Shown here one piece after another: positions 17,484 through 24,271 of a DNA stretch of 64,000 nucleotides. Source of the stretch: JAQBGV01 sp032128395 (GTDB lineage Bacteria > Planctomycetota > UBA8108 > UBA1146); NCBI GenBank assembly GCA_032128395.1, contig JAQBGV010000193.1:1-64000 (forward strand), read 5' to 3'. Every line of letters starts with the position of its first letter. Position 1 is the first letter of the stretch. The notes under the pieces are model-generated. The model had not been told where the DNA came from. It was given only the letters and a program-made list of their open reading frames with translations, and did not search any database. Both the position numbers and the translations under genes were made by a program.

Positions 17484-18008
17484 GTGATACAGGTCTATCC
17501 CTGGTCAGAGGAAGCGCTCGCGTCGCGCCCGAGCCTCGTCTCCGCCGCGCGACGCGTGGTCCGAGACGCGACCGAGGCGGAGGACGTCGCCGACGAGGCG
17601 ATCGCCCGGCTCGCCGCCGCCACCGCGGCCGGGGAGTCGATCGAATCCGTCGCGGGGTGGCTCCACCGAGCGGCGCTCCGGATCTCGGTCGATCGAGCGC
17701 GCGCCTGGGTTCGCCGGCGGCAGGAAGGTTGGCGTCACGAGGCGGCGCGCCGACCCACTGCACCGGACCCCGAGCGAGTGCTCGAAGAGGTCGAGACGCG
17801 GGAACGACTGTGGCTCGCGGTGCTCGAGCTCCCCGACCGGCAGCGCGACGCGGTCGTGCTCCGGCAGATGGACGGGCGGAGCTTCCGCGAGATCGCGGAC
17901 CTGCTGGAAATTTCCGAAGCGACCGCTCGGGGTCACGTGCATGCGGCGCGAGCGACGCTCCGGCGTACGCTGTGGGACCTCGATCCGACGGAAGGGCGAG
18001 GACGATGA
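17484..18008 (+). CDS. ECF-type RNA polymerase sigma factor (operon 1)
   Basis: A 174-residue sigma-70-family protein. Region 2 is recognisable as ATEAEDVADEAIARL and GWLHRAALRISVDRAR (residues about 30-75). Region 4 is LPDRQRDAVVLRQMDGRSF, then the helix-turn-helix REIADLLEISEATARGHVHA (about 118-160), which contacts the -35 element. GTG with GGGGAG upstream is chosen as start; the frame extends further 5-prime without support. The stop overlaps the anti-sigma start by 4 nt (ATGA). The three-gene order sigma, single-TM protein, secretin-N-domain protein suggests envelope-stress or envelope-assembly control, probably autoregulated. Confidence 0.88.
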   Translation: MIQVYPWSEEALASRPSLVSAARRVVRDATEAEDVADEAIARLAAATAAGESIESVAGWLHRAALRISVDRARAWVRRRQEGWRHEAARRPTAPDPERVLEEVETRERLWLAVLELPDRQRDAVVLRQMDGRSFREIADLLEISEATARGHVHAARATLRRTLWDLDPTEGRGR

Positions 18009-18490
18009 TCGAAGATTCTCGGCTCGAGTCGCTCATCCAGCGCAAGCTCGACGGGGAACTCAGCGATGCCGAACGAGTCGAGCTCGCCGAGGCGATCGCG
18101 AACGACCCCACCGCCTGCCGTCGACACGACGAATTCGTCGCCCTCGAGGGGCTGCTGTTCGCGGTCGGTCGCTCGGACCGCCCCGCGCTGGAGCCCGATC
18201 TCTCGCCCTTCGCCGACGATGGGGCGGTCCCGGATGAAGAGGAATTCCTGGGTTCCGCGGTGGGACTCTCGACCATCTTCGGAGCTCTCGCCCTGGCGGC
18301 GATCCTGTGGATCGGATCGATGTGGGTACCTCCGTCGCCCACGGCGCCGCCCGTTCGCGAAATCGCTGCCCTCGAAGTCTGCTCCCTCTCCGACGGGTTC
18401 CTCGCGGTGCCCGGGGAGAGCGCGAATCCCGACATCCAAATCGTGTGGATCTACTCGCTGCAACAACCCGCGGAAGGGAACGTACGATGA
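18005..18490 (+). CDS. Probable membrane-anchored anti-sigma factor (operon 1)
   Basis: A 161-residue protein. The N-terminal 60 residues (RLESLIQRKLDGELSDAE, then ELAEAIANDPTACRRHDEF) match the start of anti-sigma proteins, which bury the sigma factor. There is no HxxxCxxC zinc motif, so it would be a non-zinc type. A single transmembrane helix lies near residues 90-106 (LSTIFGALALAAILWIG), followed by a short extracytoplasmic tail. Both ends overlap neighbours by 4 nt (ATGA), making tight coupling to the sigma factor and to the secretin-domain protein very likely. The anti-sigma role is inferred from position and topology. Confidence 0.78.
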   Translation: MIEDSRLESLIQRKLDGELSDAERVELAEAIANDPTACRRHDEFVALEGLLFAVGRSDRPALEPDLSPFADDGAVPDEEEFLGSAVGLSTIFGALALAAILWIGSMWVPPSPTAPPVREIAALEVCSLSDGFLAVPGESANPDIQIVWIYSLQQPAEGNVR

Positions 18491-19434
18491 ACCGAGTCTC
18501 TCCGGCTCGACTGCTCGCAGGATCGGCCCTCTTCTTCTTCGCCGTCGCTTCTCCTCTCATCGCGCAATCGGACCCGGGCGCCATCCCGCGGCGCGAGGCA
18601 CTGCGAGTGGTGGCCTACCCCCTCGAATCCGCAAACCCCGACGAGACCCAGAATCTGCTCGAGTCGCTCTTCCACGGAGATGGGCCGCTCGTGCGGATCA
18701 CGAGTGACGCACGGACCAACACCGTGATCGTGTATGCGCCGGATTCGGTCCACACCCACGTTCGGGATCTGATCGGGACGCTCGATCGCCCCGTGAAGCA
18801 GACGCAAGTAGAGATGGAGACGGAGACGAGGGTCCTCATCTTCCAGCACATCACGGTGGACAGCCTGCGCCCAGTGGTGCAGCTGCACAACGTGCAGATC
18901 GCGACCAACGCCGCGACGAACAGCCTGATCGTGCGCGGCAAGACAGTCGAGATCGAACGTGTGGTCCAAACTCTCAGAGCCATCGATGTCGAGACCCCCT
19001 CGGTCGAACTCGAGTGCTGGCTTCTCGAGTCGGGCAGGGGCACGCAGATCGGGGATCATGTGGAGTTGAAGGGACTCGCTCCGGAGCTCGCGCGCGCGGG
19101 CCTCGAGGGGTTCGGAGTCTTCAGCCACATGGCGGTGCGCAGCCTCGCCGGGGAAAAGTTCGACTCGAGTCAGAGCTTCGTGAACCGCCGGCTGCGGAAC
19201 ATGGCCCTCGGGGGAGTCGTACGGCTGGTGGACCAGGGCAAGACCGCGCAGATCGGGATCGGGATCTCGATCTCGATGCAGCTCGATGAACTCGTGGACT
19301 CGAAGTCCTCGGGCAGCTTTCAACTGAACACCGAGCTGAGCACACAACCGGGCAAGTTGGTGGTCGTCGGCCTCGCCCCGACCGGGGACGAGAGTGCAAA
19401 GCCGCTGGTCCTGGTGCTGCGGGTGAAGAAGTAA
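18487..19434 (+). CDS. Exported secretin N-domain protein without a channel domain
   Basis: A 315-residue protein with a signal peptide ending near PLIAQ. Two secretin-type N-domain units follow. The first is FHGDGPLVRITSDAR with NTVIVYAPDSVHTHVRDLIG (about 55-100); the second is LHNVQIATNAATN with SLIVRGKTVEIERVVQTLRAID (about 130-165). Each ends in the helix seen in NolW-like domains of type II/III secretion and type IV pilus secretins. The C-terminal 140 residues contain VELECWLLES and a beta-rich end (LSTQPGKLVVVGLAP) resembling a stripped secretin edge, but no full gate/barrel domain. It is therefore not an outer-membrane channel by itself. It is coupled by ATGA to the anti-sigma gene. 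It might be the regulated output or the sensor partner of the sigma system. Confidence 0.78.
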   Translation: MNRVSPARLLAGSALFFFAVASPLIAQSDPGAIPRREALRVVAYPLESANPDETQNLLESLFHGDGPLVRITSDARTNTVIVYAPDSVHTHVRDLIGTLDRPVKQTQVEMETETRVLIFQHITVDSLRPVVQLHNVQIATNAATNSLIVRGKTVEIERVVQTLRAIDVETPSVELECWLLESGRGTQIGDHVELKGLAPELARAGLEGFGVFSHMAVRSLAGEKFDSSQSFVNRRLRNMALGGVVRLVDQGKTAQIGIGISISMQLDELVDSKSSGSFQLNTELSTQPGKLVVVGLAPTGDESAKPLVLVLRVKK

Positions 19435-19476
19435 CTTCCGTGAGGGTCTTCTCCGATGGTGGAGTCACTCCAGTGA

Positions 19477-19558
19477 GGGACTGTCCCGACGGCGGTCTGC
19501 AGAGCGGCTGCAGAGAGCTCAGCGCGGCCGCGCTGCAATCGACCGTCGGGACAGTTCC
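19477..19558. repeat. Family B inverted repeat, copy 1 (paired)
   Basis: The left end GGGACTGTCCCGACGG and the right end CGACCGTCGGGACAGTTCC are inverted copies over about 20 bp, around a 40-nt GC-rich interior with CTGCAG and GCGGCCGC palindromes. It sits 43 bp after a stop codon and 3 bp before a DUF6265-like gene remnant. The element may have arrived by the event that truncated that gene. Confidence 0.7.
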
Positions 19559-19561
19559 TCG

Positions 19562-19708
19562 ACCAAGGTCGTCTTCGCGAACCCGGCGCACGACTTCCCC
19601 AAGAAGCTCACCTACGAACTCGTGGAAGACACCCTGACCGTGACGGTCGAGGGAGTGCGCGGCGGGGAGACGACGGGCTTCACGATCCGGTGGCGGCAGG
19701 CGCGCTGA
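19562..19708 (+). pseudogene. C-terminal remnant of a DUF6265-like gene
   Basis: Forty-eight in-frame codons with no start end at TGA (19706-19708). The peptide contains VVFANPAHDFPKKLTYEL and ends TTGFTIRWRQAR. The FxNPxHDFPxxxxY pattern is characteristic of the C-terminal part of DUF6265 domain proteins. The 5-prime part of the gene is absent, replaced by the family B inverted repeat that ends three bases upstream. I read this as a gene truncated by insertion or deletion at the repeat. The DUF6265 assignment rests on one motif. Confidence 0.6.
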
Positions 19709-19723
19709 GGCCGACTTCACCCC

Positions 19724-20233
19724 TCACCCCTCCAGCCGAATCCCCTCGTCCTCCGGGGTGAGCACGATGCGGGCGACCGCATAGTAGAGTTCGGTGATCG
19801 GCACCAAGCCGATGGCGCGCCGTTTCTCGACGACCGGCAAGAACTCGAGTTCCAGCTCGCAGACCTGCTCGATCATCGCGAGGATACGTTCGTCCGGATC
19901 CGCGACGGGGAGACCTCGGACCAGCGCATCGCGGACGGGGACGTTCACCCGCTCCGCCACTACTTCGAGCAGCTCGGCCTCGAGCCTGGCGGGGCGGAAC
20001 CCCTCGTCGCGCGTCGGACTCCAGTGGGCGAGCAGGCTCCGCAGGACCAACTTCGCGGTCAGGACACCCTCGTAGCGATCATCGTCATCGACGACGATCA
20101 GCGCGTTCGGCACGGTCTTGTCCTCAGCACCCGTGACGAGGCGCGCGATCGCCTCGCCGAGCGGGCGGTCGCCGGGGATGGTCGCGAGTCGACTGTTCAT
20201 CAGCTCGCGGGCGGTGACACTCTCAGGGGCCAT
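19724..20233 (-). CDS. CBS-domain pair protein
   Basis: A 169-residue protein made of two CBS domains (VTARELMNSRLATIPGDR at the start; VRDALVRGLPVADPDER near residue 100), with adenosine-nucleotide-binding potential. No other domain is present. The ATG overlaps the stop of the SulP transporter gene by 11 nt, so it is translated after that transporter. The transporter itself ends in CBS-like segments, so the two proteins probably form a combined regulatory module that senses adenine nucleotides or ionic strength. Start choice rests on the overlap. Confidence 0.85.
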   Translation of the reverse strand: MAPESVTARELMNSRLATIPGDRPLGEAIARLVTGAEDKTVPNALIVVDDDDRYEGVLTAKLVLRSLLAHWSPTRDEGFRPARLEAELLEVVAERVNVPVRDALVRGLPVADPDERILAMIEQVCELELEFLPVVEKRRAIGLVPITELYYAVARIVLTPEDEGIRLEG

Positions 20234-22469
20234 CGGCCTGCCCCTCTCGAGCCGCGAGCGCGATCGAATGCGCCGAATAGAGACCCCGCAGGAGCTCCTC
20301 CGAGGATACCTGCCCCTGGATCCTCCCTTCGACATCGCAGATCGGCAGCACTTGCGCGGAGCGCGCCAGCGCGACTAGGAGAAGATCGGGGAGCGTGGTC
20401 GCAGACGTGAGGTGTTCGAGGTCACCGCGCGCGATGGTGTCGATGGTGCGCGCGAGGTTGCGGCGCAGGAGCTCCGCTACCTTCGCATCAGCGAGCGTGG
20501 ATGCCGGGCCTGGTTCGATCCCTTCGGCGAGTTTCGCGAGGATGCGCCACGGGGTGAGCTCGCCGGAGAGTTTCCCTTCCTTGTCTTGGAGGAAGAGCGG
20601 CTCGGGGGAGATCGAGCGCTGATGCTTGTGCAGTTCCGACATCAACCATGCCGCTTCTCGGACCTGGTGCTGGTTCCCGAAGCGGATGCAGCGAGCCGAC
20701 ATCAACTCGGCCGCGGTGGCGACCCGGGAGCGCAGCGCGATCGTGCTCATCCCCAGGTCGCCGCTCAGCCGCTCTTCGCGCTCGACGATGCTCCAGGCGC
20801 GGGCGAGCGCCAGCTCCATCGACTGGAAGAGCCGGTTGTCCGCGTAGAAGATGTTCTGCTCGCCGATCTTCCGGCGCAGCCCCGAGCCGGTCATCGTCCC
20901 CTTCAGGGTGTCTTCGATCCCGCAGACCACCAGGGTGATCCCCCGCTGGCGCAGGATCTCCCAGAAGTGCTCGAGCATCGCCATCGCAGTCCCCCCCACC
21001 GCGCGGAGACGCTTCATCCGGAGGACCACCACTCTCGTTTTGGGGGTGATGCACTGGAGCATCTCGTGATCCAGGTCCTCTGCTGCGGCGAAGTAGAGAG
21101 CGCCCGACATGTTGACCGTCACCACCGGAGTGGGCGCCGCGCGGTTGAAGGGCACTTCGTCGAACCCTCCACCCTCCCGCGGAACAAGCTCGGTCAGGTC
21201 GGTGCGGCCGATCGTGCGCAGGAGCAGCACGATCGAGAGCGAGACGCCGGCGAAGATCGCGTATTCGAGGGGGAGAATCAGGGTCGAACCGAGGGTGCCG
21301 ACCAACACGATTCGCGAGTTTCGCCCGGTGCGCCAAGAGAGTCCGAGTCGGCGCTTGTCGACCATCGAATAGGCGATGACGATCACCAGCCCCGCGAGGG
21401 ACGCTTTCGGGATGTAGTTCGCGATCGGTCCGAGGGCGAGCAGCGCCACCGCGGTCCACACCGCCGAGAACGTCGCCGCGCCGCGGGTCCGTCCCCCCGC
21501 CTTGAAGTTCACCGCACTGCGAGTGAACGAACCCGAGCTCGCGAAGCAACTGAAGAAGGACCCGACCACCTTCGCGGCCCCCTGCGCAGCGAACTCGCGG
21601 TTGTAGTTCAGGCGCTGCCCCGATCGGCTGGCGATCGCCCGCGCGATCGATCCCGCCTCGATCAAGCCGAGCACCGAGAGAGCGAGAGCTCCGATCCCGA
21701 GTTCACGGGTCAATTCGTAGTCGAAGCTCCCGAGGAGCACGGGGGCGTGAAAGGGCGGGAAGCCGCCGGAGATCGGGCTCATGTCGCGGACGATCTCGAT
21801 CCGGATCACGGACTCGGGGTCGTCCCACCCGAGCAGATACGCGGTGGCCCCGGCGATCAAGATCGCGAGGAGGGCGGCGGGAATCCGCGGACTGATCTTC
21901 GGGATCGCGATCACCAGGGCGGCGGTGCCGAGCCCGATTCCCAGCGCGTAGAGATTGGTCTCGGGGACCCGCGCCAGCGTCTCGGTGAGCACCTCGTACG
22001 ATCGCTCGGCGTGGACGGCGGAGATGTCGACCCCGAGCAGGTTCTTGAGCTGATTGACCGCGATCAGGATCCCCGCCCCCGCGGTGAAGCCGATCACCAC
22101 CGACTGCGAGACGTACCGCACGATCCCCCCCATGCGGAGGGCCCCGAAGGCGACCTGGAAGAGCCCGGTGAGGAACGAGAGGTAGAGGACGACTTCGAAG
22201 AGGTCGACGCCGTACTTCTTGGGGAGGTGGGCGGTCAGGCTGAGGATCAGCATGCAGAGAGCGTTCGTCGGGCCGGTGACGAGGTGCCGGGAACTGCCGA
22301 AGATCGCCGCGATGGCGCACGGGATGATCGCGGTGTAGATCCCGTAGACGGGGGGGAGCCCGGCGATCAGGGCGTACGCCATCCCTTGGGGCACCCCCAT
22401 CACCGCCACGGTCAGACCGGCGACCGCGTCGCCCCGGGCGTCCTGGCGCAGGTAGCGGGCGACCTTCAT
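20223..22469 (-). CDS. SulP-family anion transporter with STAS and CBS domains
   Basis: A 748-residue inner-membrane transporter (SLC26/SulP). The transmembrane domain spans about residues 1-440. It includes the family hallmark GLTVAVMGVPQGMAYALIAG near residue 20, then LPPVYGIYTAIIPC, SSRHLVTGPTN and GSFFSCFASSGSFTRSAVN. A STAS domain follows (VVTVNMSGALYFAAAEDL, VVLRMKRLRAVGG). The last 160 residues look like a CBS pair (VATAAELMSARCIRF; DLEHLTSATTLPDLL), an unusual addition. Substrate could be sulfate, bicarbonate or another anion; no carbonic anhydrase or sulfur gene is adjacent. ATG at 22469 is preferred over upstream codons, which lie outside the conserved N terminus. It is coupled to the downstream CBS protein. 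Confidence 0.9.
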   Translation of the reverse strand: MKVARYLRQDARGDAVAGLTVAVMGVPQGMAYALIAGLPPVYGIYTAIIPCAIAAIFGSSRHLVTGPTNALCMLILSLTAHLPKKYGVDLFEVVLYLSFLTGLFQVAFGALRMGGIVRYVSQSVVIGFTAGAGILIAVNQLKNLLGVDISAVHAERSYEVLTETLARVPETNLYALGIGLGTAALVIAIPKISPRIPAALLAILIAGATAYLLGWDDPESVIRIEIVRDMSPISGGFPPFHAPVLLGSFDYELTRELGIGALALSVLGLIEAGSIARAIASRSGQRLNYNREFAAQGAAKVVGSFFSCFASSGSFTRSAVNFKAGGRTRGAATFSAVWTAVALLALGPIANYIPKASLAGLVIVIAYSMVDKRRLGLSWRTGRNSRIVLVGTLGSTLILPLEYAIFAGVSLSIVLLLRTIGRTDLTELVPREGGGFDEVPFNRAAPTPVVTVNMSGALYFAAAEDLDHEMLQCITPKTRVVVLRMKRLRAVGGTAMAMLEHFWEILRQRGITLVVCGIEDTLKGTMTGSGLRRKIGEQNIFYADNRLFQSMELALARAWSIVEREERLSGDLGMSTIALRSRVATAAELMSARCIRFGNQHQVREAAWLMSELHKHQRSISPEPLFLQDKEGKLSGELTPWRILAKLAEGIEPGPASTLADAKVAELLRRNLARTIDTIARGDLEHLTSATTLPDLLLVALARSAQVLPICDVEGRIQGQVSSEELLRGLYSAHSIALAAREGQADGP

Positions 22470-22561
22470 CTCGACCGAGCCCCTCGATCCGCAGGACGTC
22501 CCCGTCAGCCCCGGACCCATGAGACGCAACCGGGGCCCGAGGGGCAAGGGATCCCTTGGAT

Positions 22562-22730
22562 GGGACTGGCTCGCCGAAGGTGATGCCTGTCCCGGACGCC
22601 TCGCCTACCGGTTCACCTTCGTTCCAATAGGTCTGCGTCTCCCCGTTACCGGATCTTGTGCGATCGTGATTGCTCGGAGTACCGCCCGAGGTTCGGGACA
22701 GGCATCAGCGCTGTGCGCTGAGCCAGTCCC
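22562..22730. repeat. Family A inverted repeat, copy 2
   Basis: The left arm starts GGGACTGGCTCGCCGAAGG and ends at 22597 with TGTCCCGGAC. The right arm, from 22692, reads TTCGGGACAGGCATCAGCG and ends GAGCCAGTCCC at 22730. The interior (about 94 bp) does not resemble that of other copies. Flanks TTGGAT and ATCATCCAA extend the symmetry. It fills most of the 317-bp gap between the SulP and DUF4287 genes; nothing else was seen in that gap. Confidence 0.85.
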
Positions 22731-22786
22731 ATCATCCAAGTCCTCGGGGAGTGACTCCACCCGCTCGATGTCAGGAACCGGATACT

Positions 22787-23416
22787 TCACCCGTCTAGTT
22801 CGTACGCGACCCGCAGCCACTTCTCCACCGTGCCATCGATCTCATCGACCGAGGTGATCGGAATGCGGTGGGTGATCCGGTCCTTCTTCTCGATTCCACC
22901 GGTGTCGATCAGTCGAGCGGGAATCCTCCCCTTCGCCCCCTTCAGAGCGAGGCCGAAGTCGACCCGGGAGCGCGTCGACGGCTTCACCTCGGCGATCACG
23001 TGCTCGCGGTAGACGGGGACGATCGTCTTGCACGGACAGATGAGGATGTCTTTCCCGATCGAGCGGGCGAGCGCGACGAGCGCATCGTGAACCGGGCGCA
23101 GCTCCGCCTTCGCTCCGGAATACATCGTCTCGACGTACTCGCTCGCCTGACGCAGATACGCCTTCGCGTCGGTCCATTCGGCGCAGCGGCCGATGCTCAG
23201 GTCGGCGAGCATCCCTGCAGTCGTCATCCCGAGACCGTGTTCGGCCTTCAACCAGGCGCGGCGCGCCTTCGACTCGGCGGGGAGCTTCGCGCGAGCGATG
23301 AGACGGTTCCACTGCTCGACCGAACGTCCGGTCTTCTCGGGGATGTTCTCGACCACCTTCTGCGCGTAGGCGACGGACGGGTGAAGATCGTAGGACGCAG
23401 CCTGACGTCGAACCAT
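22787..23416 (-). CDS. DUF4287 / DUF5655 domain protein
   Basis: A 209-residue cytoplasmic protein. The N-terminal half is DUF4287 (HPSVAYAQKVVENIPEKTG, then EQWNRLIARAKL; residues about 10-80). The C-terminal half is DUF5655 (DALVALARSIGKDILICPCK, RSRVDFGLALKG; about 110-200), a domain found in proteins of unknown function and in some restriction-like contexts. ATG has GAGGAG seven bases upstream. It is flanked by a family A repeat on the 3-prime side and by a small membrane protein gene upstream. No partner suggests a role. Confidence 0.85.
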   Translation of the reverse strand: MVRRQAASYDLHPSVAYAQKVVENIPEKTGRSVEQWNRLIARAKLPAESKARRAWLKAEHGLGMTTAGMLADLSIGRCAEWTDAKAYLRQASEYVETMYSGAKAELRPVHDALVALARSIGKDILICPCKTIVPVYREHVIAEVKPSTRSRVDFGLALKGAKGRIPARLIDTGGIEKKDRITHRIPITSVDEIDGTVEKWLRVAYELDG

Positions 23417-23523
23417 GGGGAGGCTCCTCTCGGTGGACCACAGTATTCCTACCGTCCCCCATTCCAACCCTCAAGCAGGGACCTGCTTGGGGTCGCGATC
23501 GGTCTGCGACTCGACGGAAGCGC

Positions 23524-23967
23524 TCAATCCGCTTCCGGGTTCGCCGCTCCCCACGGCGAACTGGGACTCGACTGATCGGACGCTCCCCACCACCAAGGTG
23601 GATCGGACTTCACCTCCGAGCGAACCCCAATTTCGAGGATCGTCTGTTCGATCACCTTCCCCTCGGGGGTCCAGCGGGTGGAGCGGATCGACGTCTCATC
23701 GTCGGCGCGAAGGTCGTACACGAGGTACCCGGTCCGTTCGCTAAAGAGGAGGATCCGTTTCGCCTCCATCGCCGTCTTCTCGAATCGAGGAGTGAGGCGC
23801 CACCCCACCACAGATTCACCCCCGAACTCCTGCGAGACCTTCTCCCGTTCGAAGCGCACCCAAGTCACGAGTTCACTCCCCGCGAAAAAGACGAAGACGA
23901 TCGCCGCGATCGGCACGGACGCGATCAGTGCTCGTCGCACCCGGCGCGACGGGACTCGGTCGGTCAT
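23524..23967 (-). CDS. Small single-pass membrane protein of unknown function
   Basis: A 147-residue protein not recognised. A basic N terminus (TDRVPSRRVRR) precedes one hydrophobic helix (ALIASVPIAAIVFVFFAG, about residues 14-31), followed by about 110 polar residues presumably outside the cytoplasm. The C-terminal region has a WWWG cluster. ATG has GAGGGGAG eight bases upstream, so the longer frame is not used. It is divergent from the large repeat-protein gene across about 300 bp. Confidence 0.6.
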   Translation of the reverse strand: MTDRVPSRRVRRALIASVPIAAIVFVFFAGSELVTWVRFEREKVSQEFGGESVVGWRLTPRFEKTAMEAKRILLFSERTGYLVYDLRADDETSIRSTRWTPEGKVIEQTILEIGVRSEVKSDPPWWWGASDQSSPSSPWGAANPEAD

Positions 23968-24271
23968 CGGGGTGCTCCCCTCTTTCCACTCGTCCGACGG
24001 GTCCTCGCCGGGTACCCGCCCATCATGGCCCAGGAACCGGGCTTGGGCACGAACTCCAGCCCGGAGCGAGCCCACCGCGTCCGAAGACTGAGTTGCGCCC
24101 AGGGGTGCATTCGTGTTGAAATGCGTCGGCTATCACGCCATCTCGGAGGCTCAGAGGAGGGTCTCCGAGCGGGCTCGTCTGATCCGAAACAAGAAGCGAA
24201 GCATCCTCCCGCGGAATCGGGTCGCTCTGGTCCCGTGCGGTGGGTCGCGATCGTCGAGAGTGAGGTGGGGT

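Noticed and set aside
18487..19434. A complete secretin channel
   Set aside because: Only N-domain-like units and a short beta-rich end are present; the length of 315 residues is too small.
20412..22583. Frame of 723 codons antisense to the SulP gene
   Set aside because: No motif; the sense strand has a full transporter with STAS.
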